Positions 7,404 through 17,694 of a stretch of 64,000 bases of DNA are shown piece after piece. The position numbers and the translations under genes were made by a program. Location of the stretch: assembly GCA_002721705.1 (NCBI GenBank), contig PBLJ01000048.1, forward strand, positions 1 through 64,000, written 5' to 3'. Below the pieces are notes generated by a model. It worked only from the letters and a program-made list of their open reading frames with translations. It was not told the origin of the DNA and did no database searches. Every line of letters begins with the position of its first letter. Position 1 is the first letter of the stretch. This stretch comes from Opitutia bacterium (GTDB taxonomy: Bacteria; Verrucomicrobiota; Verrucomicrobiia; Opitutales; Seribacteraceae).

Positions 7404-8162
7404 ATGGTGCATTTTGTGTTCATGCCAAAAAAACCGCTGAAAGCCTATCGCAACCAAGAGTTCCTGAACAGCCCCGAAGCCCGGGCCATACGCGTGCAAT
7501 GCGAGCTTGTTGAACCTGAAAAAAGGTTTCGTGAAAAAGACGTCTCACATACCATCGTGTTTTTCGGTTCCGCCCGATGCCCATCCCTGGAAAATGCGAC
7601 CGACGAATTTTCCAAACGGCGAGCCGACTCTTATGAAGCCGCGAGAGCGCTGTCGCGCAAGCTCACGCAATGGTCCGACGAACTGCCCGACGCTTCCAAA
7701 CGGCTCGTGGTCTGTTCGGGTGGAGGTCCCGGCATTATGGAAGCGGCCAATCGAGGAGCCCGAGACGCAGATGGGCAATCCGTCGCTCTCGGCATCAGCC
7801 TGCCTTTCGAGCAAGGAGTCAACGAGTACGCCTGTCCGGATCTCAGTTTCGAGTTTCACTACTTCTTCGTCCGCAAGTTCTACTTCCTTTACCACGCCAA
7901 GGCATTGGTCGTGTTTCCAGGAGGATTCGGCACGATGGACGAGCTCTTCGAGTCGCTCACCCTCATCCAAACGGGCAAACTCGACAAAAAGCTCCCCATC
8001 ATACTGTATGACAAGGAGTTTTGGAATGATATCATCGATTTTGATCAATTCGCTCGCTGGGGAGTGATCTCGCCGGATGACTTGAACTTGTTTTCATTCG
8101 CCGACAACGTCGACGAGGCCTTCTCGCAAGTTGTGGAGGGACTCCAAGCCTACCATCTGTAG
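7404..8162 (+). CDS. LOG-family protein (cytokinin-riboside-5'-monophosphate phosphoribohydrolase type)
   Basis: The start is set at ATG 7404 (252 residues). ATG 7422 (MPKKPLKAYR) is also possible, and a TTG at 7317 is less likely. The Rossmann-like lysine decarboxylase-like/LOG fold is shown by HTIVFFGSARCPS, VVCSGGGPGIMEAANRGA and VVFPGGFGTMDELFE, the last being the PGGxGTxxE signature. From family knowledge these proteins cleave ribose 5-phosphate from nucleoside monophosphates such as AMP or cytokinin nucleotides, and many carry the misleading label 'lysine decarboxylase'. The N-terminal 45 residues are an extension found in the longer bacterial members. It converges with the oxoprolinase gene, with seven bases between them. 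Confidence 0.9.
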   Translation: MVHFVFMPKKPLKAYRNQEFLNSPEARAIRVQCELVEPEKRFREKDVSHTIVFFGSARCPSLENATDEFSKRRADSYEAARALSRKLTQWSDELPDASKRLVVCSGGGPGIMEAANRGARDADGQSVALGISLPFEQGVNEYACPDLSFEFHYFFVRKFYFLYHAKALVVFPGGFGTMDELFESLTLIQTGKLDKKLPIILYDKEFWNDIIDFDQFARWGVISPDDLNLFSFADNVDEAFSQVVEGLQAYHL

Positions 8163-8169
8163 AAAAGGC

Positions 8170-11100
8170 TCAAGCCAAGGTTTCGGGATCGCCCGCGCCG
8201 CCGCCACCGGGAGTAAGCAGAACGAGCCGGTCTCCAGGATTCACTTCAACGTGATCCACCGGGGACAAATTTTCACGAGTCCCATCTTTGCGAAGCACGT
8301 ATTGTTCGCCGGGGCGCCCATCCTCTCCTCCGAGAATTCCAGCAGGTCCGGACAATCGGCGTTGAGTCAACAGCGAGACGGAAAGAGATTCCTCGAAAAC
8401 GTATTCCCTTTCCACGCCATCGCCCCCTACCCAGCTACCTGCGCCGCCCGAGCCCTCACGCAAAGAGAAGCGCTCGAGGCGAACAGGTTGGCCAAGCTCG
8501 AGAATCTCAGGATCGGTGATCGCAGTATTGGTCATGTGGACATGAACCCCGGAAGTACCGTTGAACCCGACTCCGGCTCCAGCTCCTCCAGCCACGGTTT
8601 CATAGTGGCTACGCGTAGCGTCGCCGAAAATCACGTTGTTCATGGTGCCTTGGGAGCAAGCCACTTCTCCAAAAGCGAGCAGCAACGTATCAACCAATCG
8701 CTGGCTGACCTCGACGTTGCCTCCCGAAACCGCAGGGGCGATTTGCGGATCACTCGGAAAACGAGGCGCCAAAAGAGAATCATCGGGGAGATTGATCTCG
8801 ACGGGCTCGAGTAAACCTTCGTTGAGCGGCGTTTCCTGTCCTGCAAGCAGGCGAAGAACGTAGACTACTGCGCTCCGCGTGATCGCGGCGGTCGCATTGA
8901 GGTTTCCGGGATGACGAGACGCCGTGCCGGTGAAATCGATCCTTGCCCTACCCTCGCGTATTACGATCCGGACGACAATTGGTGATCCATCGTCGAGTAG
9001 TTGCTCGGCAAACAGGTCCACCTCTCCCAAGCCAACCAGGAACTCGCGGCATACTCGGGACGAACGTTCCCGAAGTAGCTCCAAATGCTTCATGACAAGA
9101 TCGGTTCCATATTGGTCGACAAGGGCTTCCATGGCCTCCGCTCCTCGACGAATCGCAGCCACTTGGGCAAGTAGATCCGCTCGGTTTTCATCCGGACGCC
9201 GTGAAGGCCATGCGCCCTCGCGAAAGAGAAGCGCCACTTCCTCCACGCGGGATCGCCCGCCTTGAAAAAGATAAGTGGGCTCAATGACTACTCCCTCCTC
9301 CGCCAAGACGGAAGCCTCGGGCGACATGGACCCTGGCCGGATCCCTCCGATTTCCGCATGGTGAGCCCGATTGGCAACAAAGGCGAGAAGAACGCCCGTT
9401 TCGTCATGAATGGGAGCAAGCACCGTGACGTCTGGAAGATGCGACCCACCGTAGGCGGGATGATTGGACACGACGACGTCTCCGGGTCGCAGGGAAAGCG
9501 AAGAGTTGATTTCCCGCGCGCACACGCCCAAAGCGCCGAGGTGAACGGGCACGTGCGGCGCGTTGGCAACCAATTGCGCCTTGGAATCCAACAGGGCGCA
9601 GGAAAAATCAAGTCGCTCCTTCACGTTGGTCGAAAGCGCCGTGCGTTCCAGTTGCGCTCCCATTTCCTCGACCAAGTTGCAAAAGCGATTGGCAAACAAT
9701 TCACGATCCGCTCCTCCCTTTTGAGGAACGCGATCGGCGAGGGACGAAGAACGGTCCAAGAGAAGACTGCCTTGGTCTCCCTTGCACGCTACCCAGCCAT
9801 CCTCGACGACGAGAGTCCCGAATGCATCGGAAACAACCGCAGGTCCCGTGACGCAGGAACCAGGAAGAATGTCCTCTCGTCTGAAAACGGGGCAAGTCTC
9901 AGACGACGAGCTCTTGGCGGGCTTGGTCGAGGAATCCGGGAAAGTTTCTCGCCGAAGAGGCTCGACCTCGGTGGAAGCAATGACCCGCAAGGAGACAACC
10001 TCCACGGCGTGATCGGGAGAGCAATAGCCGAAAACAGCTAGGTATCTTTCTTCGAACTGAACCCGGAGATCGGCGTATTCTTGGTATTCGATTTCCAGAG
10101 GAGCGTCCTGTCCTTGGTATCTGATAAACGCGGTTTTTCGTCGAATCAACATGTCCGAACGAGCAATCCCCTCCCCTTGCATCGCCTCGATGGCTTGCTG
10201 GCAAAGGGAATCATCCATCGACTCCCAATCCTCTTTCAAGTCCGTCAATAGACGCAGTACTTGGGTTTCCGCAAAACGCTCAACGACCGCTTGGGAAAGA
10301 CCATAGGCGCTGAGAAGGCCTGCGTCTTCAGGCGAGACGACGCGGCGGACCCCAAGTTTCTCCGCCACTCCGCATGCATGTTGGCCACCAGCTCCACCAA
10401 AAGCCAATATCGCATATTCCGTGGGATCGTATCCTTCACGAACGGAAACCTTTCGGATGGCTCCCGCCATAACGTCGTTCGCGATTTCAAGGAAATCGTC
10501 TAGCGTCTCCTCCCGAGAACGACCGGTCCCATCCAGCATCTCCTTCAGACGACGCTCCGATTCCTCTGGAAAAAGAGGCACTGAAAAACGCTCGGTATCC
10601 AAGCGATCATGCAGGAGATTGACGTCGGTCAGGCAAAGAGGCCCACCGTAACCGTAACAAGCTGGCCCAGGACGAGCGCCTGCGCTTTCAGGTCCAACGC
10701 GCAAAAGTCCGTCCTCGATCCGGCAAATGGATCCACCACCGGCAGCCACCGTTTCTATACGCAAAGAGGGAACGTTAACGAGCACGTCGGCAACTTCATG
10801 CTTGTCGTGATAATCGAAATCGGAGCTAAAGCGAGAAACGTCGGTGCTGGTGCCGCCCATGTCCAAGGCGATGATCTTATCCATGCCAGCCCGTCGCGCT
10901 ACCGCCGCCGCCCCAACCACGCCTCCTGCGGGACCGCTGAGCAAGCTGTCCACGGCCCGGTAGGCTTTCACGCCCGACAGCCCACCCGCGCTGGTCATGA
11001 CGCGCAAGTCGCTCTCGGGCAGATCCGCTGAAACGTTTGCAAGGTATTCGCTCAACACTGGAGCAAGACAAGCTTCGACAACGGCTGATTCCGCTCGGGG

Positions 11101-11928
11101 CAACCACTTGACGAAAGGAGACACGGCGGCGGAAGTGGCCACCACTTCGAATCCGGCCTCCTTCAAGAACAACGCCAAAGCTTCCTCGTGACGAGGGTTG
11201 GCATAGGCATGAAGCAAGGAAACCGCAGCCACTTTGCGACCTTCGGCAAGTAAAGCTTGAACCGGCTCATGGAGAGCTTCCAGGTGGAGAGGCTCGAGCA
11301 CGGAACCTTCGCGATCCATTCTTTCAGGCACTTCGATTACCTCGGCATGGAGAGGCTCGCGCTGGCGAGGCTGCAAGTCGAAAAGACCGAGGCGCCGCTG
11401 GTCACCGATGCGCAAAAGGTCAGGAAAACCTCGAGTGACGAAGAAAACCGGTGGCGTTCCCTTCTTTTCAAGCAAGGCATTGGTGCATCGGGTCGTTGCT
11501 AGCCGCATTGCGACGAAGGCGGCATCCAAACGCAGCCCCTCCGCGGCCAAGCCAAGTTTGGCAGCGAGAATAGGAGCCTCCCACTTGGAGATGAGTTCGA
11601 TCGCTTCTCCAAGTTGTGGATCGAAGGGCAAATCGTCGTCCAATTGCAGCAACCCGGAATCGGACTGATAACCGGAAACTCTCCCCTCGCAATCAGGATG
11701 GTTGGAAAAGGAAACCTGAAACCCGACCGGAAAATCATCGGGAGCGACCCAAGGAGATCGGATGCGAAAAGATCGGCTGCCAATCAACTCCTGGACGACG
11801 CCAGGCAAACTGCCATTGGAAAGAACCTTGGTCCTTCGGGTCTTTCCACCAAGCTCAATAAGGCAATCGGTGAAGGTACCCCCGGTGTCCACGTGAATGC
11901 GCCACCTGTCGCCAACTTCCTTCTTCAT
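8170..11928 (-). CDS. 5-oxoprolinase (HyuA-HyuB fusion, ATP-dependent)
   Basis: The product has 1252 residues, close to the usual length of fused 5-oxoprolinases. The N-terminal hydantoinase/oxoprolinase domain starts with [15 protein letters not shown] and has a second actin-fold nucleotide motif, [14 protein letters not shown]. The second half, from about residue 735 ([17 protein letters not shown]), is the HyuB-type domain, with [23 protein letters not shown] and a C-terminal GGGGAGDP. The enzyme hydrolyses 5-oxo-L-proline to glutamate at the cost of ATP in the cytoplasm. It is the second gene of a minus-strand pair with the gamma-glutamylcyclotransferase, which makes 5-oxoproline; this context supports the 5-oxoproline assignment over hydantoin. 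Confidence 0.93.
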   Translation of the reverse strand: MKKEVGDRWRIHVDTGGTFTDCLIELGGKTRRTKVLSNGSLPGVVQELIGSRSFRIRSPWVAPDDFPVGFQVSFSNHPDCEGRVSGYQSDSGLLQLDDDLPFDPQLGEAIELISKWEAPILAAKLGLAAEGLRLDAAFVAMRLATTRCTNALLEKKGTPPVFFVTRGFPDLLRIGDQRRLGLFDLQPRQREPLHAEVIEVPERMDREGSVLEPLHLEALHEPVQALLAEGRKVAAVSLLHAYANPRHEEALALFLKEAGFEVVATSAAVSPFVKWLPRAESAVVEACLAPVLSEYLANVSADLPESDLRVMTSAGGLSGVKAYRAVDSLLSGPAGGVVGAAAVARRAGMDKIIALDMGGTSTDVSRFSSDFDYHDKHEVADVLVNVPSLRIETVAAGGGSICRIEDGLLRVGPESAGARPGPACYGYGGPLCLTDVNLLHDRLDTERFSVPLFPEESERRLKEMLDGTGRSREETLDDFLEIANDVMAGAIRKVSVREGYDPTEYAILAFGGAGGQHACGVAEKLGVRRVVSPEDAGLLSAYGLSQAVVERFAETQVLRLLTDLKEDWESMDDSLCQQAIEAMQGEGIARSDMLIRRKTAFIRYQGQDAPLEIEYQEYADLRVQFEERYLAVFGYCSPDHAVEVVSLRVIASTEVEPLRRETFPDSSTKPAKSSSSETCPVFRREDILPGSCVTGPAVVSDAFGTLVVEDGWVACKGDQGSLLLDRSSSLADRVPQKGGADRELFANRFCNLVEEMGAQLERTALSTNVKERLDFSCALLDSKAQLVANAPHVPVHLGALGVCAREINSSLSLRPGDVVVSNHPAYGGSHLPDVTVLAPIHDETGVLLAFVANRAHHAEIGGIRPGSMSPEASVLAEEGVVIEPTYLFQGGRSRVEEVALLFREGAWPSRRPDENRADLLAQVAAIRRGAEAMEALVDQYGTDLVMKHLELLRERSSRVCREFLVGLGEVDLFAEQLLDDGSPIVVRIVIREGRARIDFTGTASRHPGNLNATAAITRSAVVYVLRLLAGQETPLNEGLLEPVEINLPDDSLLAPRFPSDPQIAPAVSGGNVEVSQRLVDTLLLAFGEVACSQGTMNNVIFGDATRSHYETVAGGAGAGVGFNGTSGVHVHMTNTAITDPEILELGQPVRLERFSLREGSGGAGSWVGGDGVEREYVFEESLSVSLLTQRRLSGPAGILGGEDGRPGEQYVLRKDGTRENLSPVDHVEVNPGDRLVLLTPGGGGAGDPETLA

Positions 11929-11934
11929 GGGATC

Positions 11935-12378
11935 TCAAGACTCGGGCGGACCATCTCTCCATGACTCGATCAAGGAGACGTATTCCTCCGGCAAGCCAAC
12001 GTCCCGAGCCCCGTCAATCACCGTGTCGGCATATTCGGCGCCGGGAACACCCGGGGCCTCACAGGTAGCTCGATACGCAATGGTGTCCACGATGACCCCG
12101 TTGTCCATTCGAACCACTTGACATTTAACTCGCGTGTAAAAACCGGAGGACACGCCCTCATAGCGATCCAGCTCCGCCCAATGCTCATCCGTCAACTCCC
12201 AGAGACAACCAAGCACCTCGGCCCCGGGGTCGTCGATCGCAGTGACGAAACCTCGGTCATTGATCATGAAGCGCCATCCGCGCTTGGACACCAAACCCAA
12301 GGTACGGGCGCCGGGACACCGGATGGCCATCTGAGCCAGGTGCATGTTCGAACCGTAGGCGAAATAAGGAACCTTCAC
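11935..12378 (-). CDS. Gamma-glutamylcyclotransferase-family protein
   Basis: The product has 147 residues, starting with GTG at 12378. It shows the GGCT/AIG2-like pattern: FAYGSNM near the start (phosphate- or substrate-binding loop), VLGCLWELT, and DRYEGV, whose Glu is the catalytic acid/base in the family. The enzyme converts gamma-glutamyl amino acids to 5-oxoproline plus a free amino acid. Its stop lies six bases before the start of 5-oxoprolinase, so the two form an operon that would recycle gamma-glutamyl compounds to glutamate. Confidence 0.88.
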   Translation of the reverse strand: MKVPYFAYGSNMHLAQMAIRCPGARTLGLVSKRGWRFMINDRGFVTAIDDPGAEVLGCLWELTDEHWAELDRYEGVSSGFYTRVKCQVVRMDNGVIVDTIAYRATCEAPGVPGAEYADTVIDGARDVGLPEEYVSLIESWRDGPPES

Positions 12379-12530
12379 GAACGGAACCTTGCAGCGAAAA
12401 GACTACGGATGGCAAAACGAAAACCAAATGGAGGGTTTGAAAACATGCGATTTTGCTTGCGAACACCTGTCGGAATGGCATTTTCATGCACAGCGTTAGA
12501 AGCGAAGTGTCCTCACAGACCTAGTTTCCT

Positions 12531-12586
12531 CGGTTTCATTCACCCTAGTGAAACGAAACGGCGTTTCCGGCGACGAGCTGAAACGC
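12531..12586 (+). promoter_or_regulatory. rpsO leader with alternative stem segments
   Basis: In the 100 bases before rpsO, GTGAAACG (12548-12555) and GAAACG (12555-12560) lie between CGGTTTCA (12531-12538) and GCGTTTC (12561-12567). A further GAAACGC follows at 12580-12586. GCGTTTC/GAAACGC is a perfect seven-base-pair stem with a 12-base loop, and GTTTCA/TGAAAC is a competing upstream stem. S15 is known to autoregulate through structured rpsO leaders in several phyla. This segment may be such a leader, but the assignment is inferred only from the inverted repeats. Confidence 0.35.
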
Positions 12587-12631
12587 GACCCTGCCACCGC
12601 AAGGTCCCCGCACCGAGAAATTAATATAATC

Positions 12632-12898
12632 ATGTCCGAATACATAGAAAAAGAAGGAATCATATCCGAATACCAAACGCACGATAAAGACACCGGGTCG
12701 AGCGAGGTGCAAATCGCCCTCCTGACTGCCCGGATCTCACATCTGACCGAACACTTGCGTACCCATCGCAAGGATTACCACTCCAGGCACGGCCTTATCA
12801 AAATGGCCAGCAAACGACGAAAGCTTCTTGATTACTTGAAGCGTCACGACTTGGAGAAATATCAGGAAATCGTCCAAAAGCTGAAGCTGCGCCGTTAG
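12632..12898 (+). CDS. rpsO: 30S ribosomal protein S15
   Basis: The product has 88 residues, the normal length for S15. The start is ATG 12632 ([15 protein letters not shown]). The S15 signature is clear: [53 protein letters not shown] (both continue in the usual way). S15 binds 16S rRNA helices 20-22 and the 30S platform, and is an early assembly protein. It is followed by pnp, the widespread rpsO-pnp arrangement. Confidence 0.98.
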   Translation: MSEYIEKEGIISEYQTHDKDTGSSEVQIALLTARISHLTEHLRTHRKDYHSRHGLIKMASKRRKLLDYLKRHDLEKYQEIVQKLKLRR

Positions 12899-12899
12899 A

Positions 12900-12952
12900 A
12901 GGGGTTTTCCACCCCTGCTAGAACGACCTGCAAGGTGCGCAACCATTGCAGG
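12900..12952 (+). promoter_or_regulatory. Two hairpins between rpsO and pnp
   Basis: The first hairpin is AGGGG (12900-12904) with CCCCT (12912-12916), overlapping the rpsO stop region. The second is CCTGCAAGGT (12927-12936) with ACC(A)TTGCAGG (12942-12952), about ten base pairs with one bulge. Neither is followed by a T tract, so they look like RNA processing or stabilising elements rather than intrinsic terminators. In E. coli an RNase III stem in the same place controls pnp. A similar role here is inference. Confidence 0.5.
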
Positions 12953-13129
12953 AAGCCTGAAAAGCAACCCAGCGACGAACTCATCATTCAATCCACTGAG
13001 GGAATATAAGATCCGAGACGAACGTCCTGCGTTCGCCGATGCGCGATTTCGATCTCCTCCTCAGCCCACTCCACAAAAAACGAATTTTTGTTAGTAATAG
13101 AATAAAAGAAAGAAGAAAGAAGAAGGAAA

Positions 13130-15793
13130 ATGAAGCAGAAGCACTCCGTAACCGCAGAAAAATCAAACATCACGTTCAATTCCGGCGATCTAGCCGGTTT
13201 AGCCAGTGGCTCAGTAACGATGGAACTAGGCGAAACAAACGTCTTCGTGTCCGCAACAGCCGCCTCCAAGCTCCGCCCCGACCAAAATTGGTTTCCCCTC
13301 ACCGTCGACTACCGTGAAAAATTTACCGCCGGAGGACGTTTTCCCGGCGGATTCTTCAAACGCGAAGGTCGACCGAACGAGAAAGAAATACTCACCAGCC
13401 GCCTTTGCGACCGACCACTTCGGCCTTTGTTTCCCAAAGGTTTCATGAACGAAGTGCAAATCATTGGCTACCTCCTTTCAACCGACCTCGTGAACGAACC
13501 GGACATTCTCATGGTCAATGGAGCCTCCGCAGCTCTCATGATCTCCGATATTCCCTGGAACGGCCCTGTAGGATGCGTACGACTGGGAGAAATCGACGGT
13601 GAATTCGTCGTAAACCCCACCAATGAACAAATCTTCGATTCGAGCCTCGACCTCATCTACGTGGGCAGTGAAAGCGAAATGATGATGATCGAGGGCAGCG
13701 CCGACCAAATGCCGGAAGCACGCTTCATCGAAGCGTTGGAATTCGCTCATGACGCCATTCAGGATATCATCGCGGCCCAGAAGCAATTGGCCGAAATGTG
13801 CGGCAAAGAGAAAAAGGGTTTCGATTTGGTGGTCGCCCCGGACAACGTCATGGAAATATGTCGCGAAATCGTGGGAGATCGCATGAACGAAGCTATTTTC
13901 GCCGATTCCAAACAGGAACGCGAAGAAGCCGTTGCAGGAATCAAGGAAGAAGCCGCCGCGGCAGTCGAGGAAAGCTTGGGCGAGGACTATGATCCCAATC
14001 ACGTCAACATGGCCTTCGAGGTTCTTCAGGAAGCCGTTTATCGCGAAAACATTCTCGAGCGAGGCAAGCGAGCCGATGGACGAGCTCCGGACGACCTGCG
14101 CGAGATCACTTGTCAAACCGGCAGCCTGCCTAGGGTACACGGTTCAGCTGTCTTCCAACGAGGCGAAACCCAAACCCTCGTCATGACCACTCTGGGCACG
14201 GGACGAGACACCCAAGACCTCGATGGCTTGACCGGTGGAGCTTCCTCCAAGTCCTTTCTTCTTCACTACAACTTCCCTCCCTTTTCGGTCGGCGAGGCCG
14301 GTCGATTCGGGTTCACCAGTCGTCGCGAAATCGGACATGGCGCATTGGCTGAACGCTCCCTGCTTCCGGTTTTACCCAGCGAGGACGACTTCCCCTATGC
14401 CATCCGGCTTGTTTCCGAGATCATGTCCTCCAACGGCTCCACCTCCATGGCCAGCATATGCGGTGGTTCCTTGGCTCTGATGGACGCCGGAGTTCCCACC
14501 TTGGGCTCGGTTGCCGGCATTTCAGCAGGTTTGGTCTCGAACCCCGGCGCCGATGGAGGAATCGAAAAGCACGTCGTGCTGACCGACATCATCGGAGCCG
14601 AGGATCATTTCGGCGACATGGACTTCAAGATTGCCGGCACCCGCGAGGGAGTCACCGGCTTTCAGCTCGACCTCAAGATACAAGGTTTGCCTTTCGACAT
14701 CGCAAAGGAGGCCATTGCCCGAATCACCGAGGCGCGTCACAAGATACTCGACGTCATGGACGGCGTCCAAGGCAGCCCGCGTTCGGAACTTCGCGAACAC
14801 GCTCCGCGCATTGAAACCGTCATGATCGATCCCGATAAGATCGGGGCCCTCATTGGACCTGGTGGAAAGAACATTCGTCGCATCACCGAGATTACCGGAG
14901 CCGACATCAACATCGACGAGGACAACAGCGGAAAAGTACACGTCTACGCCACAAGTGGCGAAGCCATGGAGCGAGCGCTGGAGGAAGTAAACCTCGCCAC
15001 CGGAGACATCGAGGTAGGTAAAATCTACCGTGGCATCGTGCGCGGCGTTAAGGATTTCGGCGCATTCGTCGAATGCCTTCCGGGCAAGGAAGGCCTCGTT
15101 CACATCTCCGAATTGGCCGACTTCCGCGTCAACAAGACGGAAGATATTTGCAAGCTGGGCGACGAAATCGTCGTCAAATGCATCGGCGTCGATGACCGCG
15201 GCAAGGTTCGCCTCAGCAGAAAAGCCGCCCTCGCGGAAGCCGAAGGAGGTGAAGGAGCCGGAGACGAACTCCAAACGGAACCCGCTCCCGAAGTTGGTAA
15301 TATCGAGGTAGGTGAAATTTATCACGGCACTGTCACCGGCGTGAAGGATTTCGGCGCATTCGTCGAATGCCTGCCCGGCAAGGAAGGCCTTGTTCACATC
15401 TCCGAATTGGCCGAGGAAAGAGTCGGCAAGACGTCCGACATCTGCAAGATAGGCGATGACATGACCGTGAAGTGCATCGGCGTCGATGATCGTGGCAAAG
15501 TTCGCCTCAGCAGAAAAGCCGCCATGCAAGATGCGGAAACGCAAGAGCAGGACGACGATTCCGAAGAAGTCGAAGAAGTCGAGGAAGTTGAGGAAGCCGA
15601 GGAAAGCTCCGAAGACGTCGACGCTCAGGTCGACGACGCCAACGAGGAAACCGTTGAGGAAAGCTCCGACGACGATGACTCCGATGACTCCGACGACGAC
15701 TCCGTTGACTCCGACGACGATTCCGACGATTCCGATGACGATGACTCGGACGAAGACGATGATTCCGACGACGAGAAACCTCGGGAAGAATAA
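13130..15793 (+). CDS. pnp: Polyribonucleotide nucleotidyltransferase with two S1 domains and an acidic tail
   Basis: The product has 887 residues against about 700 for most PNPases. It starts at ATG 13130 after a purine-rich stretch (AAGAAGGAAA). Two RNase PH folds with an alpha-helical linker occupy about 1-545 ([52 protein letters not shown]). KH follows at about 560-615 ([15 protein letters not shown]). Two near-identical S1 domains lie at about 627-700 and 725-798 ([21 protein letters not shown] in both). The last 80 residues are almost only Asp, Glu and Ser. The enzyme degrades RNA 3' to 5' by phosphorolysis, usually as a trimer and often in a degradosome. The second S1 and the tail are additions within the reading frame. 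Confidence 0.97.
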   Translation: MKQKHSVTAEKSNITFNSGDLAGLASGSVTMELGETNVFVSATAASKLRPDQNWFPLTVDYREKFTAGGRFPGGFFKREGRPNEKEILTSRLCDRPLRPLFPKGFMNEVQIIGYLLSTDLVNEPDILMVNGASAALMISDIPWNGPVGCVRLGEIDGEFVVNPTNEQIFDSSLDLIYVGSESEMMMIEGSADQMPEARFIEALEFAHDAIQDIIAAQKQLAEMCGKEKKGFDLVVAPDNVMEICREIVGDRMNEAIFADSKQEREEAVAGIKEEAAAAVEESLGEDYDPNHVNMAFEVLQEAVYRENILERGKRADGRAPDDLREITCQTGSLPRVHGSAVFQRGETQTLVMTTLGTGRDTQDLDGLTGGASSKSFLLHYNFPPFSVGEAGRFGFTSRREIGHGALAERSLLPVLPSEDDFPYAIRLVSEIMSSNGSTSMASICGGSLALMDAGVPTLGSVAGISAGLVSNPGADGGIEKHVVLTDIIGAEDHFGDMDFKIAGTREGVTGFQLDLKIQGLPFDIAKEAIARITEARHKILDVMDGVQGSPRSELREHAPRIETVMIDPDKIGALIGPGGKNIRRITEITGADINIDEDNSGKVHVYATSGEAMERALEEVNLATGDIEVGKIYRGIVRGVKDFGAFVECLPGKEGLVHISELADFRVNKTEDICKLGDEIVVKCIGVDDRGKVRLSRKAALAEAEGGEGAGDELQTEPAPEVGNIEVGEIYHGTVTGVKDFGAFVECLPGKEGLVHISELAEERVGKTSDICKIGDDMTVKCIGVDDRGKVRLSRKAAMQDAETQEQDDDSEEVEEVEEVEEAEESSEDVDAQVDDANEETVEESSDDDDSDDSDDDSVDSDDDSDDSDDDDSDEDDDSDDEKPREE
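15008..15523 (+). repeat. Duplicated S1-domain coding segment in pnp
   Basis: Copy 1 at 15008-15229 and copy 2 at 15302-15523 are each 222 bp (74 codons). They start with atcgaggtaggt and end with cagaaaagccgcc. The copies are highly similar in DNA and protein and are separated by a 72-bp acidic linker. This is an internal duplication that kept the frame. Confidence 0.92.
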
Positions 15794-15836
15794 AGCTTTG
15801 CGGCTCAGCCTTGGGCTGGAAGAAAACTAGCTCAAG

Positions 15837-16607
15837 ATGGGCCCGGAAGCTACCGTCCTAGTCACCAACGACGACGGCATCGGATCGCGTTTCCTTCTCG
15901 AGCTGGCAAAAGCTGTCGGGGAAAGACGCAAAGTATTCGTCTGCGCTCCCGATGGGGAACGCAGTTGGATCGGACACGCAATCACACGGCATGAGCGATT
16001 GATTCCCCAAGAAGTGGATGGCTTCGATTGCCCTGCATGGAAAGTCAATGGCACACCCGCGGACTGCGTCAACCTGGCGATTGGGCATTTGCTCCCAAAG
16101 AAGCCGGACGTCGTGGTTAGTGGCATCAACCTTGGTTACAACGTCACTTGGCCCATGATCCTCTCCTCGGGCACCGTCGGAGGCGCCTTGGAAGGAGCCC
16201 TCGAAGGCTTGCCTTCCATTGCCGCGAGCATGTCGCTGCCAGTGGATTGTTTCGATGAGATACGAGAGAATCATGGAGAAGTGAAAGGTTCACTTTTGGA
16301 TTCCTTGCTGGTTTCGGCTCGGCGAACTGCCGATTTCGTCGATGAATTGGCAAACGATTCCTGCAACGAGAAGATTCAGGTGCACAACCTGAACTTCCCT
16401 GAAAACACCAAGGAAGAAACTCCATTGGCGACCGTTCAGCCGGCTCACCTGAAACTTGGTTCACTTTTCTCGCCGGATGCGGAGGGAGGCTATCGCCTGC
16501 TCTATCGACCAGAATGGTTGGATGACGCGGATCCCGCTCCTGACACGGACCTCGCTGCCCTGAGGCAAGGATACGCCAGTCATGCGCTGCTTGACTTCTC
16601 CGTCTAG
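15837..16607 (+). CDS. surE: 5'/3'-nucleotidase SurE
   Basis: The product has 256 residues, normal for SurE. Motifs are VLVTNDDGIGS (metal-binding Asp pair), NGTPADCVNLA, VVSGINLGYN and SSGTVGGALEGALEG. SurE is a divalent-metal-dependent nucleoside monophosphate phosphatase, also active on short polyphosphate, in the cytoplasm. In the usual motif the serine lies in a YSGTV context; here it is LSSGTV, a mild variation. The gene begins 43 bases after pnp on the same strand and may share its transcript. Confidence 0.93.
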   Translation: MGPEATVLVTNDDGIGSRFLLELAKAVGERRKVFVCAPDGERSWIGHAITRHERLIPQEVDGFDCPAWKVNGTPADCVNLAIGHLLPKKPDVVVSGINLGYNVTWPMILSSGTVGGALEGALEGLPSIAASMSLPVDCFDEIRENHGEVKGSLLDSLLVSARRTADFVDELANDSCNEKIQVHNLNFPENTKEETPLATVQPAHLKLGSLFSPDAEGGYRLLYRPEWLDDADPAPDTDLAALRQGYASHALLDFSV

Positions 16608-16703
16608 GCAAGAGCCAAAACGCTCAACTTTATTCCAGAGAATCCCCTTTCGCCTCGTCTTTGGGCCGTGAATCCGCAACAAAGAATCCATTGGGGTTCG
16701 TTC

Positions 16704-16964
16704 ATGTTTCACAAATTCTTTCAATGGAGACACCGTCGTCGTCGCAAAAACGACAATCCTGCCTTGCGAGGAGTAAGCAAGCGAACCGCTATCAGCGACC
16801 TCACGCAATACGTAAAGGAATTCGGGGGAACAAAAACGAAGGCTGCAGGAACGAAGGCCCGCATCCTGAGAAAAATCCTCAGGCTTACCCTATTCGGCGT
16901 CCTGCTCGCCTTGACGGTTTGGTTTGTAATCGAAAGCTACAAAGGCCTTCGATTATTTGATTAA
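16704..16964 (+). CDS. Small basic protein with C-terminal membrane segment
   Basis: From ATG 16704 the product has 86 residues; a GTG at 16668 would add twelve. The N-terminal part is strongly basic (FFQWRHRRRRKND). One membrane helix lies near the C-terminus (LFGVLLALTVWFVIESY), followed by only about eight residues. That is the plan of a tail-anchored inner-membrane protein with a cytoplasmic basic head. The function is unknown. The position between surE and the L35/L20 genes gives no clue. Confidence 0.6.
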   Translation: MFHKFFQWRHRRRRKNDNPALRGVSKRTAISDLTQYVKEFGGTKTKAAGTKARILRKILRLTLFGVLLALTVWFVIESYKGLRLFD

Positions 16965-17000
16965 ATGCAAGGCCAGGCAACCTGCGGACGTAATATTATC

Positions 17001-17029
17001 TTTACAGATTATCGAAATACTTAATAATC
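17001..17029 (+). promoter_or_regulatory. Possible promoter of the rpmI-rplT-pheST-gatCAB cluster
   Basis: TTTACA at 17001-17006 is followed after about 15-17 bases by TAATAATC (17022-17029). This is an AT-rich sigma-70-like pair in the only sizeable gap (16965-17051) before rpmI. The -10 match is poor, so this is tentative. Confidence 0.3.
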
Positions 17030-17051
17030 GGACGATTTTCCTCAAGGCATA

Positions 17052-17246
17052 ATGAGTAGCGGCAAGACAAACAAAGGAATCGCAAAGCGTTTCAAAGTCA
17101 CGTCAACGGGCAAGGTGATGTATCGCAAGCCCGGTCATCGTCATCTTTTGCGTACCAAATCGGTTAAACGCCGACGGGCGTCTCGCCAAGACCAAGGTCT
17201 AGCCAAAGGAATGGCCAAACGGATCAAAGCAGCCATCCACTCCTGA
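17052..17246 (+). CDS. rpmI: 50S ribosomal protein L35
   Basis: The product has 64 residues with the L35 pattern: KTNKGIAKRFKVTSTGKV, RHLLRTKSVKRRR. It is part of the 50S subunit. It precedes rplT by 48 bases. The usual third partner, infC, is not directly upstream here; the preceding gene is the small membrane protein. Confidence 0.97.
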   Translation: MSSGKTNKGIAKRFKVTSTGKVMYRKPGHRHLLRTKSVKRRRASRQDQGLAKGMAKRIKAAIHS

Positions 17247-17294
17247 ACGGACGGCTAATCACGCGTACCCAATAGTTAATAGAGGAATTTTGTC

Positions 17295-17654
17295 ATGCCG
17301 CGGACACGCAACGCAGTAGCAACCAAAAAACGCCGCAAGAAGGTGTTGAAGAAAGCCAAAGGTTACTTTGGCAACAAATCGCGCCTTTTCAGGTATGCCA
17401 AGGATGCCGTTAATCGAGCCGAAGCTTATGCCTACCGTGACCGGCGCAAAAAGAAAACCGTGTTTCGCCAACTTTGGATCGTTCGTATCAACGCAGCTTG
17501 TCGAGCTGAAGGCATACGATACAGCCAGTTCATCAACGGCCTCAACAAGGCCGACGTAAAACTCGACCGGAAAGCTCTGTCCGAACTAGCCATACACGAA
17601 CCGGACGCTTTCAAGGAATTGGTCGAGAAAGCCAAAGGGGCCTTGGCTGCCTGA
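17295..17654 (+). CDS. rplT: 50S ribosomal protein L20
   Basis: The product has 119 residues, normal for L20. Signatures are [38 protein letters not shown], and [21 protein letters not shown]20 binds 23S rRNA early in assembly and in many bacteria represses its own operon through mRNA leader structures. A GAGGAATTTTGTC ribosome-binding region precedes the ATG. Confidence 0.98.
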   Translation: MPRTRNAVATKKRRKKVLKKAKGYFGNKSRLFRYAKDAVNRAEAYAYRDRRKKKTVFRQLWIVRINAACRAEGIRYSQFINGLNKADVKLDRKALSELAIHEPDAFKELVEKAKGALAA

Positions 17655-17694
17655 GATCGCCCTTGGGGCGACCCCAAGCGGGGAAGAAAAAGCC

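Noticed and set aside
14522-15544. Long open frame on the strand opposite pnp (340 codons)
   Set aside because: It is fully antisense to the well-supported PNPase gene and exists because of the codon bias of the real frame; its product matches nothing.
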